From: Chitinophagaceae bacterium
GTDB taxonomy: Bacteria; Bacteroidota; Bacteroidia; Chitinophagales; Chitinophagaceae
DNA: 64,000 nucleotides
NCBI GenBank assembly: GCA_016787085.1
Contig: JAEUVJ010000012.1
Location: forward strand, 1 to 64,000
Direction of reading: 5' to 3'
How positions within the stretch are numbered: the first letter of the stretch is position 1; the number at the start of each line of letters is the position of its first letter. The notes beneath the pieces were generated by a model, which was not told the DNA's origin, did not search any database, and worked only from the letters and a program-made list of their open reading frames with translations. Of this stretch, positions 44,370-52,855 are shown one piece after another. Both the position numbers and the translations under genes were made by a program.

Positions 44370-44666
44370 TCAATAAATTGAACGGATGCAAATTAATTAC
44401 AGGTAACAAGCCATTTATAGCAGGTGAATGTCAGAAACAATAAACCCCCGTTGTATGGTATATCTCTGCGCACCGGCATAGAGTAAAGGTATTGATTTGG
44501 GCTTACGTTACATAAGGCCCAATGTTCACGGCTTGCACACAACTTGTCCAGTAAAACGGGATGACCCGGTGTGAGACATGGGCGGGAACGGTTGGTGAGG
44601 GAGACTCCGGCAGGTAACAATACAAGGATTGTAGCTATCCAACCCGATATTTCAATTAGATATTTA
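44370..44666. other. 300-base spacer with a hairpin
   Basis: No gene found. It includes one hairpin at 44497-44522 (TTGGGC...GCCCAA, continued by TTA/TAA) and nothing else recognised. Confidence 0.5.
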
Positions 44667-45176
44667 CTAAACCATAAATAAATCATACCGTTGTTCTTTA
44701 AGGGGTTTTCCGAAAGCTGTAGATTCTTTTTCCTCTGTTAGTTGAAATCCATGCCGTGTATATAGCGATGCAGCTGCCTCCAACTCATGAGTAGTCCATA
44801 AGTAGGACGATTGATAACCTTTTTCTTTTAAGAAATCCATATAAAGTTTCATCAATTTTTTACCTAAGCCAATACCACGGTAAGCTGGTTCAAGATAGAA
44901 ATAGCGAAGTTGTGCTGTGTTATTTTCTCTGTGCATCAACAATACAAACCCCACTATGGTATTATTATGTTCGCATATCCAAACCCTGTCCAGTTCGGGG
45001 ATATAATTTTTATAGAATTCGTATATACCAGCTCCTACATAAGTTTCAAACGATATGCCGTAATTATATTCTTTACCGTACAGTATGCCATGGCGATAAA
45101 TAACATAACCTAAATCTCCAGGATTTAAATCTGTACGGATGATAATATTATCTATAATATTATTGGGTTGATTCAT
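44667..45176 (-). CDS. GNAT-family N-acetyltransferase
   Basis: A 169-residue acetyltransferase: motif A is AQLRYFYLEPAYRGIGLGKKLM with the RGIGLG acetyl-CoA loop, and motif B follows in LWTTHELEAAASLYTRHGF. It is encoded directly behind a MarR regulator with a 4-base ATGA overlap (45173-45176), so translation is coupled. In other bacteria MarR and GNAT domains are often fused in one protein; here they are separate but adjacent in the same order. Substrate unknown. Confidence 0.9.
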   Translation of the reverse strand: MNQPNNIIDNIIIRTDLNPGDLGYVIYRHGILYGKEYNYGISFETYVGAGIYEFYKNYIPELDRVWICEHNNTIVGFVLLMHRENNTAQLRYFYLEPAYRGIGLGKKLMKLYMDFLKEKGYQSSYLWTTHELEAAASLYTRHGFQLTEEKESTAFGKPLKEQRYDLFMV

Positions 45177-45604
45177 TTCTTATTATTTAAAATTTGTTGA
45201 ATTTCCGTAAATTTTTGAATGAGTGCAGTGCACTCACTCTCGGTTAAGTTGCCAAATACTTCTTCTATTTGTTTATTTGAAGCACTATCCAGATTTTCAA
45301 ACTCCTTATTTCCTTTGGCAGTCAGCTTTATACTTGCAGAACGTTTATCTGTTGATGAAGTAACCTTATTAACAAGCTTGTGTTTTTCAAAACGTCTTAA
45401 TATGCGGCTTAAGTAACCCTTATCAATGTCGAGCAAAGCTATAATGTCCGACGCTGTAAGCCCGGAATGATGATAGAGTTCATACAGAATTCTTACTTCA
45501 GGCAATGAATAGTTACTGTCAAGAATATGCCTGTCAAGTAAGCCAATAATATTTGTGTAAAACCGGTTAAAGGCTCTTATCTCTTTTGTAAAAGATTGTT
45601 TCAT
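45173..45604 (-). CDS. MarR-family transcriptional regulator
   Basis: A 143-residue winged-helix protein, with ATG at 45602-45604 (a TTG two codons earlier is a weaker choice). HTH region LTASDIIALLDIDKGYLSRILRRFEKHKLVNKV and wing STDKRSASIKLTAKGNKEF are typical. It is the first gene of a two-gene operon with the GNAT enzyme. A 31-base perfect palindrome (45618-45648) lies just upstream and overlaps the -33 promoter region, so autorepression, relieved by a ligand, is likely. Confidence 0.93.
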   Translation of the reverse strand: MKQSFTKEIRAFNRFYTNIIGLLDRHILDSNYSLPEVRILYELYHHSGLTASDIIALLDIDKGYLSRILRRFEKHKLVNKVTSSTDKRSASIKLTAKGNKEFENLDSASNKQIEEVFGNLTESECTALIQKFTEIQQILNNKK

Positions 45605-45607
45605 AAA

Positions 45608-45615
45608 CAAAGGTA
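45608..45615 (-). promoter_or_regulatory. Promoter -7 element of the marR-GNAT operon
   Basis: On the minus strand TACCTTTG, fitting TAnnTTTG, ends 3 bases before the ATG, which implies a leaderless or nearly leaderless mRNA. The palindromic operator lies immediately upstream, over the expected -33 site. Confidence 0.6.
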
Positions 45616-45617
45616 GT

Positions 45618-45648
45618 AAATAATAGTTGACAAAGTCAACTATTATTT
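45618..45648. promoter_or_regulatory. MarR operator palindrome
   Basis: Two perfect 14-bp arms (AAATAATAGTTGAC and GTCAACTATTATTT) around a 3-base centre AAA. The core TAGTTGAC-AAA-GTCAACTA resembles known MarR-type operators. It lies 14 bases upstream of the MarR start. Confidence 0.85.
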
Positions 45649-45751
45649 GCCTTTTATTTTTCTGGAATTTTAAAATCTAGGAAAGGAAAAGGTTGTAAGG
45701 TAGATTTTTGGGTTACCTTATTTCAGGGCGATGTCATTATTTACAATGATC

Positions 45752-45932
45752 GCTAAAACGGTCAGGGCTTGGCGTCTGTGGCGATATTCTGTGACCGTTT
45801 AGCCCGAACCGAAGCTGAGTAAAGTTATGTAGATGATATTATATTATTTCGCTCGGCGTTATTGTCAGCCGAAACTGCAGCTGAGCAGTGAATGGCACGA
45901 TGAGATTATATTCGTTCAGCCGCAATAGCGCC
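45752..45932. repeat. Inverted repeat and 65-base tandem repeats in a 350-base gap
   Basis: In the gap 45605-45952, GCTAAAACGGTCA (45752-45764) is mirrored by TGACCGTTTAGC (45792-45803) with one bulge. It is followed by two imperfect direct repeats of about 65 bases (45801-45865 and 45866-45932), sharing CCGAA...AGCTGAG...ATTATATT and ending in a GCG-rich stretch. No gene is seen. Confidence 0.5.
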
Positions 45933-45952
45933 AAACCAATGTTGCTGTAATT

Positions 45953-46591
45953 TTAGTCGAACAGTTTATAGAATTGTTCTTTGTTCCCAATTTCAATTAT
46001 TTGCGGATTGTTGTCTCGCCATTTCTGCAAATTACTGTCTTGCCGATCACGTGAAACAAAGGCGTTGGTTTCCTTGTTTATTAAAGCTATGTTCTCCTGA
46101 AATTGAGCTAATGTTTGCCAATTTTTATAAACACCAGTAAAAAACTTAATAAACCTTTCCCACTGTCGAATTGATACAGCCGCGGAAGAAAAACCAGAAG
46201 TCGGTGTTTGTAAATATGGGTTGTCAAACTTTGAAAAGAATGTTCTGATTGAAGGAAATTGTTCCTGTGTTGTTTTCGGAACTATCAAGCAATCCGGCAG
46301 TCCGTAAAAGTCGTAATCTAACTTGCGTGTCCATGCATTAAACAAGAATTCATGAATAGAAGGCATTTTGTCAATCGAGTGAAGTTCAGCATAAAAACAA
46401 TTGCTGAAATGGTCTCTAATAATGTAGGTAACTAAGTGTTTCTTTTGTGTTTTTTCAAGGTTAGTCCAGTTGATGTCAAGTTCTTTTGCTTGCCACTTTA
46501 TTGAACCATCATTAAGTAGAAAGTAGTGTTTCGATAATGAAACATTTAATTGATGAACTTGATTCGGGAAGTCAGATTTATATCGAAGCAT
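45953..46591 (-). CDS. Unknown protein resembling a decayed integrase/transposase catalytic core
   Basis: A 212-residue soluble protein, intact frame. The order FPNQVHQLNVSLSKHYFLL, then HLVTYIIRDHFSNCFYAEL, then GLPDCLIVPKTT, and finally SAAVSIRQWERFIKFF resembles the layout of an rve-type (RNase H-fold) transposase core, in which the first segment normally reads PNxxWQxD, the second carries a conserved D.SR-like loop and the third a catalytic D. Here the first Asp is Asn and the second catalytic Asp is missing, so it should not be active. It might be a domesticated derivative. Similarity is judged by eye only. No inverted repeats or target duplications are seen around it. Confidence 0.45.
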   Translation of the reverse strand: MLRYKSDFPNQVHQLNVSLSKHYFLLNDGSIKWQAKELDINWTNLEKTQKKHLVTYIIRDHFSNCFYAELHSIDKMPSIHEFLFNAWTRKLDYDFYGLPDCLIVPKTTQEQFPSIRTFFSKFDNPYLQTPTSGFSSAAVSIRQWERFIKFFTGVYKNWQTLAQFQENIALINKETNAFVSRDRQDSNLQKWRDNNPQIIEIGNKEQFYKLFD

Positions 46592-46948
46592 TATGGCTGA
46601 TAAAAATTACACACAACACGTAAATTTATGACACTCCCGGCTGCCTTTCAAGAAAAATGCCCTTTGATTTTCAAACAGTTCATCTTCGCCATCCCTTCTT
46701 CGCCATATCAATTGTCGCTGCTGCTTTCAGAGTTTCCCGTTAACCAATGCGGCAGTATCAGCAGCCCGGAATTGATAGCGATAATACCGCAGGTAACTTT
46801 CTCCTTCAATTCTTCAATTTATCCCCCGATTTACCCGGTCCATTCTTTTTTGACCCCGGAATAGGGGTGAACGGTTCCCCGGTTGTTATATTAAAAATTA
46901 CTTTTGGGCGCAGCAGTACAATTGGAAACAGGATACCGCTCTGTCAAC
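46592..46948. other. 350-base spacer upstream of the sigma factor
   Basis: An open frame at 46628-46864 is rejected as non-coding. A TACTTTTG element (46899-46906, fits TAnnTTTG) lies 43 bases before the sigma-factor ATG and is the best promoter candidate; its -33 partner is weak. Confidence 0.4.
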
Positions 46949-47518
46949 ATGGAGATACCCGATCAGGCAGTTGGCGCATTGCTGGCCCGCAGGGACGAGC
47001 AGGCTTTCGAACAGGTTTTTAAAACACACTTTAAAAGCCTGCATGCTTATGCCTTCACTATCCTGAAGGATGAAGCCGAGGCGGAAGAAATGGTACAGCA
47101 GGTATTTTTTAAACTGTGGGACAGGTCAGCTTCACTTTCTTTTTCGGGTTCCCTCACTGCGTATCTCTACCGGGCCGTCCACAATGAAAGTCTCAACTAT
47201 CTCAAGCACCAGAAAGTAAAGGCCCGTCACCAGTTACATGTGGCATATAGTATGAAACAGGAGCAGCAGGCACAGAAGGGAAATACGATGAGCAGGGAAC
47301 TGGAAGCCCGGTTCCGGGAGGCGTTGAATGAATTGCCGGAGCAATGCCGTACTGTTTTCCAGTTAAGCCGTTTTGAGGACATGAAATACCGGGAGATAGC
47401 TGATAAATTGGATATTTCTGTAAAGACCGTGGAGAACCATATGGGCAAAGCGCTGAAACTGCTGCGCACCAAACTGGTGGATTTTTTAACCTTACTGCTT
47501 TTATTCTTTTATCATTAA
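46949..47518 (+). CDS. ECF sigma factor (Bacteroidota FecI-like)
   Basis: A 189-residue extracytoplasmic-function sigma factor, started at the ATG at 46949. Region 2 includes FKSLHAYAFTILKDEAEAEEMVQQVFFKLW and region 4 LPEQCRTVFQLSRFEDMKYREIADKLDISVKTVENHMGKALKLLR, with the characteristic C-terminal hydrophobic end (LLLLFFYH) of this Bacteroidota subgroup. It leads a five-gene signalling locus (FecR anti-sigma, STN protein, TonB-dependent receptor, head-GIN protein) and is expected to transcribe it when the receptor binds its ligand. Confidence 0.95.
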   Translation: MEIPDQAVGALLARRDEQAFEQVFKTHFKSLHAYAFTILKDEAEAEEMVQQVFFKLWDRSASLSFSGSLTAYLYRAVHNESLNYLKHQKVKARHQLHVAYSMKQEQQAQKGNTMSRELEARFREALNELPEQCRTVFQLSRFEDMKYREIADKLDISVKTVENHMGKALKLLRTKLVDFLTLLLLFFYH

Positions 47519-47567
47519 TACGATCAACCTGGAAAATACATTTGACCATATCAACGATGACCTGCTG

Positions 47568-48503
47568 GTGAAATACCTGCTCGGCGAAGCTTCGGCAGAT
47601 GAAAAAGAGCAGGTAATGCAATGGTTAAAGGCCGGGGAGGCTAACCAGGTTTATTTTGACCAGTTGAAGAAAGTGTGGGATACGAGCCGCCAGGTAGCTG
47701 CCGTATCGGAAGCGGATGAGAACAAGGCATGGCAAAGATTTCAGCAACGTATTCATGGCGCTACTAGGAAGGAGACACCTGTACAGTCAGCCCGTTTTGG
47801 GTGGATGAGGATCGCTGCAGCCGTTGTTATTCTCATAGGTCTTGCCACGGCGGTTTACTTTATCACCAATCAGCCTGCAAAAGAAATGATCGTACAGGCA
47901 CAGCAAACAGTGTTGAATGATACATTGCCTGATGGCTCCGTGGTGACGGTCAACAAAGGATCATCTATTTCCTATCCTGCTAAGTTCAAAGGCAGTAAAA
48001 GACCGGTGACATTAAAAGGAGAAGCTTTCTTTAATGTAACGCCGGATAAAAAGAAGCCATTTGTGATCGCAGTGAATGATGTGGAGATCACGGTGGTGGG
48101 CACTTCTTTTAATGTGAAAAGCAGCAACGGGAATACGGAAGTGGTGGTGGAGACAGGTATAGTGAGGGTGACAAAGGCAGGCAAAACGGTAGAGCTGAGG
48201 GCGAATGAGAAACTACTGGCAGAAGCAAAGGATACGGTACTGGTAAAAGAGGAAGTAAGTGATAAGCTCTATAATTATTACCGCACCAGGGAATTTGTCT
48301 GTGATGACACACCATTGTGGAAACTGGTGGATAAGATCAATGAAGCGTATGGCGCAAACATTGTGATCGGCAACGAAGAACTAAGAAACCTGAAACTCAA
48401 TACTACTTTTAACAACGAATCATTGGACCAGGTATTGAATGTGATCAGTCTCACATTCAATATCTCTGTCGCCAGGAACGGTGATACGATCATTTTACAA
48501 TAA
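47568..48503 (+). CDS. FecR-family anti-sigma factor
   Basis: A 311-residue anti-sigma factor: cytoplasmic N-terminus, one membrane span near MRIAAAVVILIGLATAVYF, FecR domain (LPDGSVVTVNKGSSISYPAKF...VTLKGEAFFNVTPDKKKPF) and the C-terminal DUF4974-type region (VCDDTPLWKLVDKINEAYGANI). It holds the sigma factor inactive until the STN domain of an outer-membrane partner signals. The nearest standard start is GTG at 47568, but the conserved family N-terminus (ENTFDHINDDLLVKYLLGE) continues upstream in frame without any ATG, GTG or TTG, as far as CTG at 47529 or ATT at 47514, so the true start is probably non-canonical. Confidence 0.92.
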   Translation: MKYLLGEASADEKEQVMQWLKAGEANQVYFDQLKKVWDTSRQVAAVSEADENKAWQRFQQRIHGATRKETPVQSARFGWMRIAAAVVILIGLATAVYFITNQPAKEMIVQAQQTVLNDTLPDGSVVTVNKGSSISYPAKFKGSKRPVTLKGEAFFNVTPDKKKPFVIAVNDVEITVVGTSFNVKSSNGNTEVVVETGIVRVTKAGKTVELRANEKLLAEAKDTVLVKEEVSDKLYNYYRTREFVCDDTPLWKLVDKINEAYGANIVIGNEELRNLKLNTTFNNESLDQVLNVISLTFNISVARNGDTIILQ

Positions 48504-48517
48504 ACAGGATATCCAGG

Positions 48518-50353
48518 ATGAAATGCAGCAGGTTTTGGATCACATTGATCACTTTATTTTTCTTTAGCGGGGTCTCTTACGGGCAGGGTGTTCTCTCAAA
48601 GAATGTATCGCTGGACGTAAGCCGCCAGCGGCTGGACCAGGTGCTGGAGATACTCAGCAACAAAGGCGATTTTTATTTTTCTTATAGTTCCGGTATTGTA
48701 AAGAAGGATAGCCTTGTCAGCCTGAATGTCCGTAACAAAACAGTGAAAGAGATTTTAAGTCTTTTATTCAATGCCACCTACGAGTTCAGGGAGAGCGGTA
48801 ATTATGTGATCATCCGCAAAGCGCCGATCCGGATGACGATCGTGACCAATAAGGGAGTGGTGGAGGAACGGGTGTATTCTGTAAGCGGTTATGTGTATGA
48901 TGAACAATCGGGCATGGCGGTCAATGAGGCCAGTGTGTATGAAAAGAAACTGCTGGCTGCTGCTTTGACAGATACTGAGGGTTATTTTAAACTGAAACTG
49001 AAAAGCAGTAAGGCCAGTACGGCTACACTGACGGTCAGCAAAGAATTTTATGAAGACACTTCCATCGTGATCGAACCGCGGCATAGCCAGCAACTGACCA
49101 TCACTATGATGCCGGTAGAACAGGAGGCTGATAAAATAGTGATCAGCCCGGAAGATTATCTCGTGCCGGATTCAATGCGAAGAGACCACAGCGATACGAT
49201 ATCACAGGCGCTGCTTATCTCTGCCGCCGATTCTGCCAAAGTGGAAAGAACAGGAATGGGCCGCTTTTTACTTTCCACCAAACAAAAGGTACAAAGCCTG
49301 AACCTGCGAAAGTTTTTTACGACAAGACCTTTCCAGGCTTCATTGATCCCGGGGCTTGGTTCGCATGGCAAAATGAGCGGCCAGGTGGTGAATAACTTTT
49401 CACTGAATGCGATCGGTGGTTATACGGCCGGAACAAATGGTATGGAGATAGGCGGCGTTTTTAATATTGATAAGAAAGATGTGAAGTATTTCCAGGCTGC
49501 CGGTGTTTTTAATATAGTGGGCGGACAGGTAAAGGGTTTCCAGGTAGCGGGAGTGAATAATACCGTGCTGGACACCGTGAAGGCATTCCAGGCCGCCGGG
49601 GTGAATAACTGGGTAAAGGGAAAATTCAGCGGGCTGCAAATAGCAGGGGTGTACAATCATGTTACCGATAGCGTAAAGGGAGTGCAGATATCCGGTGTCG
49701 GGAATTTTGCCCGGAGAAAAGTAAGTGGTGTACAGTTAGCTGGCGTGATGAATTTCAGTAATAAAGAGATCAGGGGCGTACAAATATCCGGAGTGATCAA
49801 TTATACCAAAAAGCTAAAAGGGGTTCAGTTCGGCCTGATCAATATTGCCGATACGTCAGAAGGGTACAGTATCGGCCTCATCAATATCATCCTGAAAGGA
49901 TATCATAAACTCAGTTTCTCCTCCAATGAAGTGATGAATGTGAATGCCGCGTTCAAAACGGGCAACCGGAAATTTTACAGCATACTCCAGGCTGGTGTAA
50001 ATACCAGTGAAACGAACAGGGTATATGGTTTTGGGTATGGATTAGGCAGCGAATTGCCTTTGAATAAAAGAAAGAATATTTCCTTTAACCCGGAACTGGT
50101 GTCGCTTTATCTCTACATTGGTACGTGGGATTACATCAACCTGCTCAACAGGGCGCAATTCAACATCAACCTGCGGCTGGCAAAGTTTATTTCCATTTAT
50201 GCCGGTCCCGTTTATACTGTTTACATGTCGGATCAGCAGTCTGCCGTTACGGGTTATCGTTTCCCTGTGCCCGGGTCATCTTATAAAACACATAGCTTCA
50301 GCAACCGGGTGTCCGGTTGGATAGGCTGGAATGCCGGTATCAACATCTTTTAA
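48518..50353 (+). CDS. Outer-membrane protein with STN domain, CarboxypepD_reg-like domain and 16-residue repeats
   Basis: A 611-residue protein: signal peptide (TLITLFFFSGVSYGQ), an STN (secretin/TonB short N-terminal) domain at about residues 25-105 (VSLDVSRQRLDQVLEILSNK...NYVIIRKAP), a carboxypeptidase-regulatory-like domain at about 115-200, a linker, then around residues 305-460 about nine tandem units of 15-16 residues with pattern hQhxGVxN, for example VQISGVGNFARRKVSG, and a C-terminal beta-rich segment ending in Phe (GWIGWNAGINIF), typical of an outer-membrane barrel. The repeat type resembles the LA_2272-like surface repeats. Lying between FecR and a receptor that lacks an STN domain, it probably provides the STN-mediated signalling contact. 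Confidence 0.85.
   Translation: MKCSRFWITLITLFFFSGVSYGQGVLSKNVSLDVSRQRLDQVLEILSNKGDFYFSYSSGIVKKDSLVSLNVRNKTVKEILSLLFNATYEFRESGNYVIIRKAPIRMTIVTNKGVVEERVYSVSGYVYDEQSGMAVNEASVYEKKLLAAALTDTEGYFKLKLKSSKASTATLTVSKEFYEDTSIVIEPRHSQQLTITMMPVEQEADKIVISPEDYLVPDSMRRDHSDTISQALLISAADSAKVERTGMGRFLLSTKQKVQSLNLRKFFTTRPFQASLIPGLGSHGKMSGQVVNNFSLNAIGGYTAGTNGMEIGGVFNIDKKDVKYFQAAGVFNIVGGQVKGFQVAGVNNTVLDTVKAFQAAGVNNWVKGKFSGLQIAGVYNHVTDSVKGVQISGVGNFARRKVSGVQLAGVMNFSNKEIRGVQISGVINYTKKLKGVQFGLINIADTSEGYSIGLINIILKGYHKLSFSSNEVMNVNAAFKTGNRKFYSILQAGVNTSETNRVYGFGYGLGSELPLNKRKNISFNPELVSLYLYIGTWDYINLLNRAQFNINLRLAKFISIYAGPVYTVYMSDQQSAVTGYRFPVPGSSYKTHSFSNRVSGWIGWNAGINIF
49443..49920 (+). repeat. 48-bp tandem repeats inside the STN protein gene
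   Basis: About nine degenerate repeat units of 45-48 bases encode the 15-16-residue motif hQhAGVxN...VKG. Codons differ between units, so the repeats are old and kept by protein selection rather than recent slippage. Confidence 0.8.
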
Positions 50354-50427
50354 AGTTTTGTTAACGGGTAGGGGTATCATCTTCAATCGTTGTTTTACAA
50401 TAAACCATTAATCAACGACTAAAGAAG

Positions 50428-52770
50428 ATGATCATGAAGATGAAATTATTGTTCGCCTTATCCTTATTATCCCTCGCTGTGCATGGGCAATTCAAACAGC
50501 AGCTCCGGGGCACCGTGGTGGACGGAATATTACAAAAAAACCTTGCCGGGGCAACGGTCAGTATCTCCGGGATCAATCAAACTGTTATTACTGATGCGGA
50601 AGGAGTGTTTCGGTTTAAAGAAATACCGGTAGGTTCTTACCGCATCGTAGTGACCTATGCCGGTTTTAAAGAGGCTGTCTTAGACAATATTGCCGTTAAT
50701 TCCGGGAAAGAAACAGTGCTGACCATTTCACTGGAAGCATTGGTGAGAACGGAGAGTGAGATCATTCTCAAAGCAAACAGTAAAAAGAACAAACCGCTGA
50801 ATGATATGAGTGTGGTGAGTGCCAGGGCATTTACCGTGGAAGAAACACAACGGTATGCTGCCGCCGTAAATGATCCTTTGCGTATGGCAGCAGCTTTTCC
50901 GGGCGTACTGGCCAATGATGACGGCAATAACAATATCGTTATCCGCGGCAATTCTCCTACGGGACTTCTCTGGCGCATGGAAGGGCTGGATATTCCTAGT
51001 CCTAATCATTTCAGCCAGCCGGGGCTAAGCGGCGGAGGCATCTCTATTCTCAGTTCACAATTATTATCCAATTCTGATTTTGTAACAGCCGCTTTTGCGG
51101 CGGAGTATGGCAATGCGTTAAGCGGTGTGTTTGATATCAAACTCCGGAAAGGGAATAATGAAAAAAGAGAATACTCTTTGCAGGCAGGCGTACTTGGATT
51201 AAATGCAGCTATCGAAGGACCGTTCTCCAAAAAATATAAGGGATCTTACCTGGTCAATTACCGGTATTCAACGCTTACGTTATTGAATAAGATAGGCGTT
51301 TTGCCCGATGATAATGTCACCAATTTCCAGGACCTGTCATACAATATTTACCTGCCAACAAATAAGCTGGGCACATTCACTTTATTTGGGTTTGGCGGGC
51401 TGAGCGACCAGGATTTTAATCCTGACAAAGATTCTTCCAAATGGGAAACGAAAAGCGACCGGTATAGATCGAGATTCATTTCCAATACCGGCATGAGCGG
51501 GATCACCCATTCTATCCTCGCCGGTAAAAAGCTGAAGATAAATTCAGCCATAGGTGTTTCCTCTACGAAGATCGGCTTTGATGAGGATTACACAGAAGAT
51601 GATCTTACGCTGACCCGCTCCTATATTGATAAATACAATACCCGTAAACTGTCGTTCAATACAAATCTTCAATACAAGTTCAGCAATAAGCTGAACCTGC
51701 GGGCAGGCTTTACCCATACAGCCATACATTACCGGTTTTACCGGCTCTCTTCGGAACATGAAGGTGACCCGCTGGAAGAGATACTGAATACAAGGGGTAA
51801 TACGGCCACACAACAGGCGTTTGCCCAATGGCAGTACAAGCCTGCCAACGAAATAACGCTGAATGCCGGACTTCACTATCTGCGTTTGTCGCATAACAAT
51901 ACTTCTTCTGCTGAGCCAAGATTTTCTGCCCGCTGGAACATCAATAACCGCAGCAGCATCGGCATCGGCTACGGGCTGCATAGCCAGGTACAGACATTGA
52001 ATGTCTATTTTGCGCAGCAACAGTTACCTAATGGTGATGTTGTATTACCTAATAAGGATATTGACCTGACCAGGTCACATCATTATGTTCTTTCCTATAG
52101 TTACCGTCTGGCAAAGAACACCCAGTTGAAAGCAGAAATATATTATCAGCGCCTGTTCAACGTGCCGGTAGCGACACACGACAGCAGTACACTATCCACG
52201 CTGAATGTGGAGTACGAGTATATCACCGACCCGCTGGTGAATAAAGGCAAGGGAAGGAATTACGGGGTGGAGATATCACTGGAGCGTTACTTGCACAACA
52301 ACTTTTATTTCACGCTGAGTAATTCTATTTACCAGTCAAAATATACAGCGGCTGACGGGATCGAAAGAAATACACGGTTCAACGGCAATTATATTGTGAC
52401 ACTCATTACCGGTAAGGACTTTGTTAATGAACGCAAATCAAAGACCATTGGTGTTAATATCAAGACCATTTATGCAGGCGGGTTGAGAACAACACCGATA
52501 GACCTGGATGCTTCAAGACAGGCTGGCTATACGGTGTATAGAGAAAGCGAGGCGTATAGTTTACAGAACCCGTCTTACTTCCGGACAGACCTGCGTATAA
52601 GTATGAAGTGGAACCGGAAACGTGTGACCAGCACCTTGTCGCTGGATATACAGAACCTGACCAACCGGCTGAATATTTTCAACCAGTATTACGATGACCA
52701 GAAAGAGCAGGTAACTACCATGTACCAGACCGGGCTGATCCCCATCTTAAACTATAAAATTGAATTCTGA
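50428..52770 (+). CDS. TonB-dependent outer-membrane receptor
   Basis: A 780-residue receptor: signal peptide (MKLLFALSLLSLAVHGQ), CarboxypepD_reg-like domain at about residues 25-105 (LRGTVVDGILQKNLAGATVSISG), plug domain (FTVEETQRYAAAVNDPLRMAAAFPGV...NNIVIRGNSPTGLLWRMEG), then a 22-strand barrel ending LIPILNYKIEF with the terminal Phe. There is no STN domain between signal and CarboxypepD_reg-like parts; the neighbouring 48518-50353 product has one. It imports a ligand with energy from TonB-ExbBD. The substrate is unknown. No SusD partner is encoded. Confidence 0.93.
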   Translation: MIMKMKLLFALSLLSLAVHGQFKQQLRGTVVDGILQKNLAGATVSISGINQTVITDAEGVFRFKEIPVGSYRIVVTYAGFKEAVLDNIAVNSGKETVLTISLEALVRTESEIILKANSKKNKPLNDMSVVSARAFTVEETQRYAAAVNDPLRMAAAFPGVLANDDGNNNIVIRGNSPTGLLWRMEGLDIPSPNHFSQPGLSGGGISILSSQLLSNSDFVTAAFAAEYGNALSGVFDIKLRKGNNEKREYSLQAGVLGLNAAIEGPFSKKYKGSYLVNYRYSTLTLLNKIGVLPDDNVTNFQDLSYNIYLPTNKLGTFTLFGFGGLSDQDFNPDKDSSKWETKSDRYRSRFISNTGMSGITHSILAGKKLKINSAIGVSSTKIGFDEDYTEDDLTLTRSYIDKYNTRKLSFNTNLQYKFSNKLNLRAGFTHTAIHYRFYRLSSEHEGDPLEEILNTRGNTATQQAFAQWQYKPANEITLNAGLHYLRLSHNNTSSAEPRFSARWNINNRSSIGIGYGLHSQVQTLNVYFAQQQLPNGDVVLPNKDIDLTRSHHYVLSYSYRLAKNTQLKAEIYYQRLFNVPVATHDSSTLSTLNVEYEYITDPLVNKGKGRNYGVEISLERYLHNNFYFTLSNSIYQSKYTAADGIERNTRFNGNYIVTLITGKDFVNERKSKTIGVNIKTIYAGGLRTTPIDLDASRQAGYTVYRESEAYSLQNPSYFRTDLRISMKWNRKRVTSTLSLDIQNLTNRLNIFNQYYDDQKEQVTTMYQTGLIPILNYKIEF

Positions 52771-52800
52771 GACAGAAACAGCAGTTCATCCGGGAAAAAG

Positions 52801-52814
52801 CCGGTTCGGACCGG
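52801..52814. other. Hairpin between receptor and head-GIN genes
   Basis: CCGGT-TCGG-ACCGG, a 5-bp stem closed by a TCGG loop, lies in the 85-base gap between the two genes. It could stabilise an mRNA end and lower downstream expression. Confidence 0.4.
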
Positions 52815-52855
52815 ATGGCATTGAATAAAAGATCATAATTAAAAACCTTTGTAAC

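Noticed and set aside
43397..45932. Integron cassette array with attC sites
   Set aside because: Gene content (GNAT, DUF2200, small unknowns) and hairpin-rich gaps suggested it, but no GTTRRRY core sites in attC layout were found and there is no integron integrase in the window.
46628..46864. Short plus-strand frame in the gap before the sigma factor
   Set aside because: No signal, span or family; sequence rich in Pro/Ser/Phe as in non-coding DNA, and it lies where the promoter is expected.
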